This document shows, one piece after another, positions 24,906 through 32,792 of a DNA stretch of 33,754 bases. Under the pieces are notes generated by a model, which saw only the letters and a list, made by a program, of their open reading frames with translations, was not told the origin of the DNA and searched no databases. The stretch spans positions 1-33,754 of the forward strand of contig CAJFPU010000009.1 in the NCBI GenBank assembly GCA_904418825.1, given 5' to 3'. A program made the translations under genes and the position numbers. Every line of letters starts with the position of its first letter. Position 1 is the first letter of the stretch. The DNA comes from an uncultured Romboutsia sp. (GTDB lineage Bacteria > Bacillota > Clostridia > Peptostreptococcales > Peptostreptococcaceae).

Positions 24906-24913
24906 GTTATAAT
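24885..24913 (+). promoter_or_regulatory. Promoter of the phosphatase-lgt-rsmH unit
   Basis: TTACAA at 24885-24890 and TATAAT at 24908-24913 with a 17-base spacer. It overlaps the hairpin, so in the DNA the same bases serve both as terminator and as -35 box. Confidence 0.5.
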
Positions 24914-24949
24914 ATTATAATAAAAATTATATATATGGAGGGAGTACAT

Positions 24950-25729
24950 ATGATAGATATTCATTGTCATGTTGTTCCAAATATTGATGATGGGGCAAAA
25001 GATTTAGAAGATGCTTTAGAAATGGCTAGAATTGCATATAATGAAGGTATAAGAAAGATAGTTAATACATCTCATTATCATCCTAGCTTTGAATATAAAA
25101 AAGGAAATGAACTTCTTGAAGATATAAAAGAGTTTAATAACATACTTAAATCAAATAATATAAATATAGAAATATATATAGGAAATGAACTTTATTATAG
25201 TGAAGATATGATAGATATTATAGAACAAAAAGAGTTTTATACATTGAATAATAGTAAATACTTATTAATAGAATTTCCACCGATTAGATTTCCTAAAAAC
25301 TTAGTAGATATAATATATGAAATCAAGATAAGAGGCTATATACCAATATTAGCTCATGTTGAACGATACAAGGAAGTACAGGAAAATGTAAACTTAATTT
25401 ATGATTGCATAAATGAAGGAGCTTTAATTCAAGTTAATTCATCAAGTATAATTGGTAAAAATGGAAAAGAGGCCAAAAGAGTAAGTCAAATATTACTAGA
25501 TAATAATATGGTACATTTTATAGCTACAGATGCTCATAGTAGTCAAAGGAGAAGACCTATGATTAAAGAGACCTATGATTATGTATGTAGCAAATATGGA
25601 GATAAAACTGCTGAGATCTTATTTATTGAAAACCCAAGTAAAGTAATATTAAATGAAGATATAAATATAAAGTCTCCTATAAAATATAATAAGCCTAAGG
25701 GTTTTTTACAAAAATTATTTAAAAAGTAG
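24950..25729 (+). CDS. PHP-type tyrosine-protein phosphatase, CpsB/YwqE family
   Basis: These manganese-dependent phosphatases reverse tyrosine phosphorylation by capsule-type BY kinases. The 259 residues show the PHP metal motifs DIHCHVVPNIDDG at the N-terminus, TSHYHP near 40, a glutamate in IGNELYYS, LAHVERY near 135 and TDAHSSQRR near 195. The start is set at ATG 24950: the GGAGGGAG ribosome site at 24937-24944 covers an earlier in-frame ATG at 24935, so that one cannot be used well. No BY kinase or polysaccharide genes are near, and lgt follows after 11 bases, so it is an orphan of its usual setting. The C-terminus ends in a basic tail, GFLQKLFKK. Confidence 0.88.
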   Translation: MIDIHCHVVPNIDDGAKDLEDALEMARIAYNEGIRKIVNTSHYHPSFEYKKGNELLEDIKEFNNILKSNNINIEIYIGNELYYSEDMIDIIEQKEFYTLNNSKYLLIEFPPIRFPKNLVDIIYEIKIRGYIPILAHVERYKEVQENVNLIYDCINEGALIQVNSSSIIGKNGKEAKRVSQILLDNNMVHFIATDAHSSQRRRPMIKETYDYVCSKYGDKTAEILFIENPSKVILNEDINIKSPIKYNKPKGFLQKLFKK

Positions 25730-25740
25730 GAGGTATAGGA

Positions 25741-26490
25741 ATGGATAAGGTTGCATTTAGTATATTTGGAATAGATGTTATGTGGTATGGAATACTTATG
25801 GCATTAGGTATGATATTAGGAACAATAATAGCATTAAAAGAAGCTAAAAGAGTTGGAATAAGTGAAGATAGTGTCCTTGATTTAGCTATAATAGCTATAC
25901 CTATGGGACTTCTTGGTGCTAGATTATATTATGTATTATTTAATTGGGATTTTTATTCTAACAACCCCTCACAAATACTTAATTTTAGAGGAGGAGGTAT
26001 GGCAATACATGGTGCATTAATTGCAGGTTTACTTACAGGATATATTTTTACTAAAGTTAAGAAAATTAATTTCTTAAAAATGGCAGATGCTGTTATGATA
26101 GGTATGCCTCTTGCACAATCTATTGGAAGATGGGGAAACTTTATTAACCAAGAAGCTCATGGTGGGCCAACTAATTTACCATGGGGTATTATGGTAAATG
26201 GGGAAAAAGTACATCCAACGTTTTTATATGAATCTATATGGGATGCATTAATATTTATATTTTTATGGATATTTAGAAAGAAAAAGAAATATGATGGACA
26301 AATTATAGTATACTATATAGGTCTTTATTCTATAGGTAGATTTTTCATAGAAGGACTTAGAACTGATAGTCTAATGATAGGATCATTAAAAATGGCACAA
26401 GTTATAAGTTTGATTGGTGTTATTGGTGCTATAATTGTACATATATATTTATCAAAACAAGAAAATAATAGAACAAAAGAAGAAAAATAA
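25741..26490 (+). CDS. lgt: Prolipoprotein diacylglyceryl transferase
   Basis: Lgt attaches diacylglycerol to the lipobox cysteine of prolipoproteins in the cytoplasmic membrane. The 249-residue polytopic protein has the family motifs [13 protein letters not shown] with His90 (H103 in E. coli) and [14 protein letters not shown] with Arg130, Asn133 and Asn136 in the signature, plus [19 protein letters not shown] near the end with the conserved arginine pair. AGGAGG at 25728-25733 overlaps the stop of the gene before, so the two are tightly coupled, and rsmH follows after 13 bases. The gene is not commonly linked to rsmH outside this group. Confidence 0.95.
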   Translation: MDKVAFSIFGIDVMWYGILMALGMILGTIIALKEAKRVGISEDSVLDLAIIAIPMGLLGARLYYVLFNWDFYSNNPSQILNFRGGGMAIHGALIAGLLTGYIFTKVKKINFLKMADAVMIGMPLAQSIGRWGNFINQEAHGGPTNLPWGIMVNGEKVHPTFLYESIWDALIFIFLWIFRKKKKYDGQIIVYYIGLYSIGRFFIEGLRTDSLMIGSLKMAQVISLIGVIGAIIVHIYLSKQENNRTKEEK

Positions 26491-26503
26491 GGAGAGAACT
26501 AAA

Positions 26504-27439
26504 ATGGAATTTCATCACGTGTCCGTACTCTTAGATGAGTGCATTGAAAACTTAAATATAAAGCCTGACGGAGTATATGTAGACTGCACTATGGGAGGAG
26601 CAGGACACTCTAAAGAGATAGTTAAGAGGCTATCAGATAAAGGACTTTTTATAGGCTTTGATCAAGATAAAAATGCAATAGCTACTGCGAAGGAAAGATT
26701 GAGTGAATATAGTGATAGAGTTAGATTTATTCATAGCAACTTTGAAAATATAAAGGAAGAATTAGCCAAAATAGGAGTTTATAAAATAGATGGTGTACTT
26801 GCTGATTTAGGAGTATCATCTCATCAATTAGATGAAGCAGATAGAGGATTTTCATATATGCAAGATGCTCCTCTTGATATGAGAATGGATGTAAGATGTG
26901 ATTTTTCTGCATATGATGTTGTTAATACATATAGTGAAGAAGAGTTATTTAAAATAATAAAAGATTATGGTGAAGATAATTGGGCTAAACGTATAGCTAA
27001 ATTTATAGTAGAAGAAAGGCAAGAAAAAACAATAGAAACTACAGGTGAACTTGTAGAGATTATAAAAAAGGCAATACCTAAAAAAGCAAGAATAGATGGT
27101 CCTCATCCTGCAAAAAGAACTTTCCAAGCTATAAGAATAGAAGTTAATAATGAGCTTGGAGTAATAACTAAGATGATAGATGATGCTGTTTCTATAATGA
27201 ATGAAGGCGGAAGAGTTTGTATAATAACGTTCCATTCATTAGAAGATAGAATAGTAAAAAATGAATTTAGAGACTTAGCATTAGATTGTGTATGTCCATC
27301 ACATTTACCGATATGTCAATGTGATAAAGAATCACTTGTAAAAGTTATAACTAGAAAGCCAATACTTCCAAGTAAAGAAGAAATAGAGTTAAATCCAAGA
27401 TCAAGAAGTGCTAAATTAAGAGTAGCAGAAAGAGTATAA
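26504..27439 (+). CDS. rsmH: 16S rRNA (cytosine-1402-N4)-methyltransferase
   Basis: RsmH (MraW) methylates N4 of C1402 in the ribosomal P site, using S-adenosylmethionine. The 311 residues show the start [10 protein letters not shown], the SAM-binding [12 protein letters not shown] (about 25-37), [51 protein letters not shown] and the C-terminal [14 protein letters not shown] longer frame from 26435 runs into lgt, but GGAGAG at 26491-26496 and family alignment fix the start at 26504. RsmH normally follows mraZ at the head of the division cluster; mraZ is absent here and lgt takes its place. A strong terminator separates it from ftsL. Confidence 0.95.
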   Translation: MEFHHVSVLLDECIENLNIKPDGVYVDCTMGGAGHSKEIVKRLSDKGLFIGFDQDKNAIATAKERLSEYSDRVRFIHSNFENIKEELAKIGVYKIDGVLADLGVSSHQLDEADRGFSYMQDAPLDMRMDVRCDFSAYDVVNTYSEEELFKIIKDYGEDNWAKRIAKFIVEERQEKTIETTGELVEIIKKAIPKKARIDGPHPAKRTFQAIRIEVNNELGVITKMIDDAVSIMNEGGRVCIITFHSLEDRIVKNEFRDLALDCVCPSHLPICQCDKESLVKVITRKPILPSKEEIELNPRSRSAKLRVAERV

Positions 27440-27462
27440 TTAAAATATTTAAAATAATAAAG

Positions 27463-27507
27463 AAGGTTATGTAAAAGAATTTAATTTTTTACATAACCTT
27501 TTTTATT
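27463..27507 (+). terminator. Terminator after rsmH
   Basis: AAGGTTATGTAAAA (27463-27476) pairs perfectly with TTTTACATAACCTT (27487-27500), followed by a T run. It isolates rsmH from the division genes downstream. Confidence 0.85.
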
Positions 27508-27883
27508 GATTAAAAAGTTATTTCACAAAATCTTTTCAGATAATCTATAAATAAGTAAATATGTTAGTTAGTTTAGTAATAAAACCTAATTTTATATTTT
27601 GAATTATTGATATTTATAAGGATAAAATGAATATCTTAGGTAATAAAAAATTGTAACATCAATAAGCATATATTGTTATAGAAATGAATTAATTTATTTA
27701 TACATTGTTTGAAAAAATCGAAATTTACACTATAAGCAAAAATATATAATAAATTGTAATATAGTTTTGAAAATTTTTAGATTTTAATGAAGTATTATGT
27801 TTTAATTTTTCTAAAACTTCTAAAAGGGAGATTTAATATTTATCACAAATATATAACTAATTAGAATATATAGAGGTGGGTAA
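27508..27883. other. 376-base region upstream of ftsL
   Basis: No gene is seen; the longest frame with a ribosome-like site is a 9-codon one near 27627 that I do not call. The stretch presumably holds the ftsL promoter(s); a candidate is listed separately. AGAGGTGGG precedes the ftsL ATG. Confidence 0.5.
27709..27736 (+). promoter_or_regulatory. Possible ftsL-PBP promoter
   Basis: TTGAAA at 27709-27714 and TATAAG at 27731-27736, 16 bases apart, would give a leader of about 140 bases. A second pair, TTTACA at 27724 and TATAAT at 27745, has a short 15-base spacer. Sporulation sigma factors are also possible for a spoVD-type operon; I see no clear match. Confidence 0.3.
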
Positions 27884-28240
27884 ATGAATAAAAATAATAG
27901 AGTTAGAAATATAAATGAATATAAAAAAGAAAAGAAGAATAAATATAAAAAGAAGCAGGTTAAAAAAATAAAAAAATCAATAATTAGATTTGCATTATTT
28001 TTATTTTGTTTTTTAATAATTATTGTTAATATATGTGGCCACTCAATTATAGGTAATCTTAAATATGATATATATTATTTAAGAAAAGAACTTAGAGAAG
28101 AAGAAATAAGACTAAATGAGCTAAAAGCTAATATAGATACAAATACTTCTATAAGAGAAATTGAAGTAAGAGTAAAAGAAAAACTTAATATGGATTATCC
28201 TAAGCAACATCAAATTAGATATATTGAAATAGAAAGTTAA
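27884..28240 (+). CDS. ftsL: FtsL/DivIC-like septum protein
   Basis: The 118-residue bitopic membrane protein has a lysine-rich cytosolic N-terminus (about 1-31), one membrane span (about 32-52) and an outer coiled-coil part (about 60-105, IYYLRKELREEEIRLNELK) ending in IREIEVRVKEKLNMDYP, the layout of FtsL and DivIC. Such proteins scaffold the septal PBP. Placement directly before a class B PBP, 15 bases apart, is the standard ftsL position and supports this name; sequence alone would not tell FtsL from DivIC. AGGTGGG precedes the start. Confidence 0.8.
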   Translation: MNKNNRVRNINEYKKEKKNKYKKKQVKKIKKSIIRFALFLFCFLIIIVNICGHSIIGNLKYDIYYLRKELREEEIRLNELKANIDTNTSIREIEVRVKEKLNMDYPKQHQIRYIEIES

Positions 28241-28255
28241 AAAGGGGGAATATTA

Positions 28256-30235
28256 TTGAAACAAGTAAAACGAATGAGTAAAAAAAGAGTAGTACTCGTT
28301 CTTATATTAGCATGTATTTTATTTTTAGCACTTACGTTTAGAACTGGGTATCTTCAGATTATAAAAGGAGATTGGTTAAGTACTAAAGCTATTGATCAAC
28401 AAACAAGAGAAATACCAATAGAGCCTAAAAGAGGAACTATATACGATAGAAATATGAAAGAACTAGCTGTAAGTGTTACAAAATATACAGTATGGTGTAA
28501 GCCAGTAGAAGTAAAGGACAAAGAATCTACGGCAAAACAAGTAGCTGAAATATTGGATAAAGAATATGATGACGTGTATGAATCAATATCAAAAAAGAAT
28601 ATGGCATTAGTAAAAATAGAAAGATGGATAGATGATGAGAAGGCAAGTAAAATAAGAGAAGCTAAAATATCAGGTATATGGGTAGCTGAAGATAACCAAA
28701 GATACTATCCATATGGAAACTTTGCATCTTATGTTTTGGGTCATACATCAGCAGATTCTGAAGGTATAGCTGGAATTGAAATGCAATATAATAAGCATTT
28801 AAAAGGAACATCAGGAAAGCTTATTATAAGTACTGATGCATCAGGTAGAGAGATTCCACAAGGTTTAGAAAAGTACTATGAACCAGTACAAGGAAATGGT
28901 TTAATATTAACAATTGATGAAGTTATACAGCACTATACTGAAAAAGCTGTTCAGAAAGCATATGAATTAAATAATGCTAAAAGAGTAACTGTAGTATCTA
29001 TAGATCCTAAAACTGGTGATATATTATCAATGGCATCAAAGCCTGATTATGATCCAAATGATTCAAGAACACCAATTTATCCATACTATCAAGAAGAACT
29101 TGATAAATATGATGATAAAAACAAAATAAAAGGGTACTATCAAATGTGGAGAAATCCAATTGTAAGTGATACATATGAACCAGGTTCTACATTTAAATTA
29201 ATAACATCATCAGCTGGAATAGAGGAAAATGTAGTAAAAGAAAATGATAAATTCACTTGTAATGGAAGTTTAACAATAGGTGGAAGAAGGATAAAATGTT
29301 GGAGACACTATAGACCACATGGTGAACAAACATTTGCACAAGGTGTACAAAATTCTTGCAACCCTGTATTTATGACTGTTGCAGAACGATTAGGCGTATC
29401 TAAGATGTATGATTACATAGAAGCTTTTGGTTTTATGGAAAAAACAGGAATAGATTTACCTGGAGAAGCTAAAGGAATACTTTATAATGAAAAAAATGTT
29501 GGACCAGTTGAACTTGCAACAATATCTTTTGGTCAATCTATATCAGTAACACCAATGCAGCTTATAAGGGCAATTTCTACAATTGCAAACGATGGAAAAA
29601 TGATGCAACCAAGGGTTGTGAAAGGATACACTGATAATAAAGGTAATGTAATAGAAGAAATTAAACCTAAAATGGTAAGGCAGGTAGTTTCAGAAGATAC
29701 AGCTGATAGAATTATGAAAGTAGCAGAAACAGTTGTTAGTGAAGGTGGAGGTCATACAGCATATATACCAGGATATAGAATAGGTGGAAAAACTGGTACA
29801 GCTCAAAAAGTTGTAGATGGTAAGTATGCTCAAGGAAAATATATATGTTCATTTATGGGAATAGCACCTTGTGATGATCCTCAGATAGTAGTTCTTGCAA
29901 TAGTAGATGAGCCAACAGGAGTTAGTGCATTTGGTAGTACAACAGCAGGTCCTATAATTAAAGAAATAATGAATGATGTATTACCATATTTAGGTGTAGA
30001 ACCTATATATACTGAAGAAGAAAAGAAAGAATTACAAAAAAATCAAGTAGTAGTACCAGATGTTAGAAATTTAGCTATAGAAGATGCTGTTAAAATATTA
30101 GAAGAAAGTAAATTAAAAGCTAATTTAGATCCAGATATAGAAATTCCAGAAGGTTCAAAAGTATCAGATATGTTCCCAAAACCAGGAGTTAAAGTAGATG
30201 AAAACTCAAGTATAATGTTATATTTTAATAATTAA
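28256..30235 (+). CDS. spoVD: Class B penicillin-binding protein, SpoVD-like, one PASTA domain
   Basis: A transpeptidase that cross-links peptidoglycan outside the cell. In 659 residues: a basic N-terminus, one span (about 12-29), a dimerisation domain starting RGTIYDRNMKELA, the transpeptidase domain with Ser311-TFK (SxxK), Ser367-CN (SxN) and Lys512-TGTA (KTG), and a C-terminal PASTA domain (about 598-659, VVVPDVRNLAIEDAVKIL). The start is TTG at 28256, 7 bases after AAGGGGG; an ATG at 28274 would leave poor spacing. One PASTA domain, not two, and overall length resemble SpoVD, the spore-cortex PBP, rather than PBP2B, so it may act in sporulation rather than vegetative division. A terminator follows. 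Confidence 0.9.
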   Translation: MKQVKRMSKKRVVLVLILACILFLALTFRTGYLQIIKGDWLSTKAIDQQTREIPIEPKRGTIYDRNMKELAVSVTKYTVWCKPVEVKDKESTAKQVAEILDKEYDDVYESISKKNMALVKIERWIDDEKASKIREAKISGIWVAEDNQRYYPYGNFASYVLGHTSADSEGIAGIEMQYNKHLKGTSGKLIISTDASGREIPQGLEKYYEPVQGNGLILTIDEVIQHYTEKAVQKAYELNNAKRVTVVSIDPKTGDILSMASKPDYDPNDSRTPIYPYYQEELDKYDDKNKIKGYYQMWRNPIVSDTYEPGSTFKLITSSAGIEENVVKENDKFTCNGSLTIGGRRIKCWRHYRPHGEQTFAQGVQNSCNPVFMTVAERLGVSKMYDYIEAFGFMEKTGIDLPGEAKGILYNEKNVGPVELATISFGQSISVTPMQLIRAISTIANDGKMMQPRVVKGYTDNKGNVIEEIKPKMVRQVVSEDTADRIMKVAETVVSEGGGHTAYIPGYRIGGKTGTAQKVVDGKYAQGKYICSFMGIAPCDDPQIVVLAIVDEPTGVSAFGSTTAGPIIKEIMNDVLPYLGVEPIYTEEEKKELQKNQVVVPDVRNLAIEDAVKILEESKLKANLDPDIEIPEGSKVSDMFPKPGVKVDENSSIMLYFNN

Positions 30236-30259
30236 ATGTAATATATAATTAGAAATACC

Positions 30260-30288
30260 TTCAAAAATATATAAATATAGTATATAAT
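30260..30288 (+). promoter_or_regulatory. Possible murF promoter inside the cluster
   Basis: TTCAAA at 30260-30265 and TATAAT at 30283-30288 with a 17-base spacer. The transcript would start near 30295 and run straight into the hairpin at 30311. Confidence 0.45.
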
Positions 30289-30310
30289 TATTAAGTTGAT
30301 ATTTACAAAT

Positions 30311-30348
30311 GGGGGCAATGTATAGATATTTATACATTGCCTTTTATT
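30311..30348 (+). terminator. Terminator or attenuator between the PBP gene and murF
   Basis: GGCAATGTATA (30314-30324) pairs perfectly with TATACATTGCC (30331-30341), three further G-T pairs extend the base, and a T-rich run follows. It ends the ftsL-PBP transcript and also lies in the leader of the promoter at 30260. Confidence 0.8.
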
Positions 30349-30391
30349 AAGATAAATATATTTAGAAATTAAAAGATAAGGAGGATTGAGT

Positions 30392-31765
30392 ATGAACAAT
30401 TTAACAATATTAGAACTAGTAACTGCTACAAATGGAAAGTTAGTAATTGGGAATGAAAATAACACTATAAATGATATAGTTATAGATAGTAGAAAAGCAA
30501 ATAAAGATAATGTATTTGTTGCCGTAATAGGAGAAAATTTAGATGGTCATCAATTTATGCAATCAGCGTATGAAAATGGATGTAAAACATTCATAAAAAA
30601 TGCAAGTAGTGGCATAAAATTAAATAGTTCGGACATAAATTTAATAGAAGTAAAAGATACTCAAATAGCATTAGGTGATATTGCTAAATATTATAAAGAA
30701 AAATTTGATATACCTTATATAGGAGTAACAGGTAGTGTAGGAAAAACAACGACAAGAGATATGATATATGCTGCAGTTTCTTCAAGATTTAATACATTAA
30801 AGAATCAAGGAAACTTAAATAATCACTTTGGAGTTCCTTTAACTTTATTTAATTTAGATGATTCTTATGAATGTGCAGTCATAGAAATGGGTATGTCTCA
30901 CTTTAAAGAAATAGAATATTTAGCTAATATAGTAAATCCTAAAATAGGAGTTATATCTAATATAGGTTTATCTCACATTGAAAACTTAGGATCACAAGAA
31001 GGGATACTAAAAGCAAAAATGGAAATAACAACTAATTTTAATGAATCAGATATTTTAGTTGTTAATGGAGATGATAAATTTTTAGGAACTTTAAAGAACA
31101 AAAATCTTAACTATAAATTAAAAACATTTGGATTTAACAAAGATAATGATATATACTGCAAAAGCTATACAATGAATGAAGAAAATTTAACTTTTGTATG
31201 TTATATAGATGGAAAAGAAGAAGAAATATTTATACCTACAGTAGGAGAACATAATATATACAATGCAATGGCAGCGATATTAGTAGGTAGAGAATTAAAT
31301 ATATCTTTAGAAGATATAAAATGTGGATTAAAAAACTTTAAGGCAACTAAAATGAGATTAGATATAATAAAAAATAATAAAATGACAATAATTAATGATG
31401 CATATAATGCAAGTCCAGATTCTATGGAAGCTGCACTGAAAATACTTGGCAGATATGAAAATAGAAAAGTAGCTATACTTGGAGATATGTTTGAAATGGG
31501 AGAACATGCTGAATATGGTCATCGTTTAGTAGGAAAGTATGCTATGGATAACACAGATTTATTAATAGCTATAGGTAAAGATGCAAAATTTATGTGTCAG
31601 GAAGCTATATCATTAGGATTTAATAAAAATAATATACATCATTTTAATACAAAAGAAGAAGCTATAGAAAAAATAGATGAACTTATACAAGAAGAAGATG
31701 TAGTTTTAGTTAAAGCATCTAGAGGTATGGAATTAGAAAAAATAGTAGAATATCTTAATAAATAA
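30392..31765 (+). CDS. murF: UDP-MurNAc-tripeptide:D-Ala-D-Ala ligase
   Basis: MurF adds D-Ala-D-Ala to the UDP-MurNAc-tripeptide, completing the soluble wall precursor. In the 457 residues the ATP loop GSVGKTTTRD starts at Gly114, with NLNNHFGVPLTLF, VIEMGMSHFKEI, VGEHNIYNAMAA, INDAYNASPDSMEAAL and LGDMFEMGEHAE all typical of MurF. The start is ATG 30392, 7 bases after AAGGAGG; a TTG at 30386 overlaps the ribosome spacer and is rejected. mraY follows after 41 bases, and murE is absent from its usual place just upstream. Confidence 0.95.
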   Translation: MNNLTILELVTATNGKLVIGNENNTINDIVIDSRKANKDNVFVAVIGENLDGHQFMQSAYENGCKTFIKNASSGIKLNSSDINLIEVKDTQIALGDIAKYYKEKFDIPYIGVTGSVGKTTTRDMIYAAVSSRFNTLKNQGNLNNHFGVPLTLFNLDDSYECAVIEMGMSHFKEIEYLANIVNPKIGVISNIGLSHIENLGSQEGILKAKMEITTNFNESDILVVNGDDKFLGTLKNKNLNYKLKTFGFNKDNDIYCKSYTMNEENLTFVCYIDGKEEEIFIPTVGEHNIYNAMAAILVGRELNISLEDIKCGLKNFKATKMRLDIIKNNKMTIINDAYNASPDSMEAALKILGRYENRKVAILGDMFEMGEHAEYGHRLVGKYAMDNTDLLIAIGKDAKFMCQEAISLGFNKNNIHHFNTKEEAIEKIDELIQEEDVVLVKASRGMELEKIVEYLNK

Positions 31766-31806
31766 TCACAAAAGAGATAGCCAACAATGGAGAGGAGATA
31801 TATATT

Positions 31807-32775
31807 ATGTTAGGAATAACAGAACTTACTTACACAGCATTGATTTCGTTTCTAATAGTAGTTATACTAGGTCCTATATTTATACCTATGTTAACTAAAT
31901 TTAAATTTGGTCAAACGGTAAGAAACGATGGACCAAAAACACATTTAGCTAAAAATGGAACACCTACAATGGGTGGAATACTAATGATAGTAGCTATACT
32001 TATAACAGGACTTACGAGAAGTAAAGTAGGACCAGATATGGTTATAGGTCTTATATGTATATTTGGATTTGGGTTAATAGGTTTTATAGATGATTTTATA
32101 ATAATAAAAAAGAGAAGATCATTAGGACTTAAGCCTTGGCAAAAAATAGTAATGCAGTTTGGTTTAGCTTTATATGTAGCTAATTATCAATATACTGCAT
32201 CAGCAAGCGCCCCTCAACTTATGATACCATTTACAGATATTGCAATAAACATAGGTCCATTATATGTTCCTATAATGGTATTTGTAATAGTTGGAACAGT
32301 TAATGCAGTTAATTTAACAGATGGTTTAGATGGATTAGCATCAGGAATAACATTAATAGTATCTACATTCTTTATGCTACTAGCATCTTATTCAGGGGTT
32401 GCAAATACAGAAGTTGCTGTATTGGCAGCAGCTACTATTGGAGCTTGTTTAGGATTTTTAGGATTTAATGCATATCCTGCAAGGATATTTATGGGAGATA
32501 CTGGTTCGATGGCTTTAGGAGGAGCAGTTGTTGCTTTTGCTATATTAACAAATAGTGTACTTTTAATACCATTAGTTGGAGGTATATACTTTGCAGAAGC
32601 TATATCTGTTATACTTCAAGTAGCATCATTTAAATTAACAGGAAAAAGAATATTTAAAATGGCTCCTATACATCACCATTTTGAACAATGTGGATGGCCT
32701 GAAACTAAGGTAGTATTTACATTCTGGATAGTAACTGTAGTACTTGCTTGGATAGGTATTATAGCAATATTCTAA
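31807..32775 (+). CDS. mraY: Phospho-N-acetylmuramoyl-pentapeptide transferase
   Basis: MraY moves phospho-MurNAc-pentapeptide to undecaprenyl phosphate, making lipid I at the inner membrane face. The 322-residue, about ten-span protein shows the three family signatures: KTHLAKNGTPTMGGIL, the Asp pair D95-D96 in GFIDDFIIIKKRR, NLTDGLDGLASG from Asn169 and the APIHHHFE triad His289-291. GGAGAGGAGA precedes the ATG. murD follows after 17 bases, so mraY is mid-operon. Confidence 0.97.
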   Translation: MLGITELTYTALISFLIVVILGPIFIPMLTKFKFGQTVRNDGPKTHLAKNGTPTMGGILMIVAILITGLTRSKVGPDMVIGLICIFGFGLIGFIDDFIIIKKRRSLGLKPWQKIVMQFGLALYVANYQYTASASAPQLMIPFTDIAINIGPLYVPIMVFVIVGTVNAVNLTDGLDGLASGITLIVSTFFMLLASYSGVANTEVAVLAAATIGACLGFLGFNAYPARIFMGDTGSMALGGAVVAFAILTNSVLLIPLVGGIYFAEAISVILQVASFKLTGKRIFKMAPIHHHFEQCGWPETKVVFTFWIVTVVLAWIGIIAIF

Positions 32776-32792
32776 TTCTGGGGGTGTAAACT

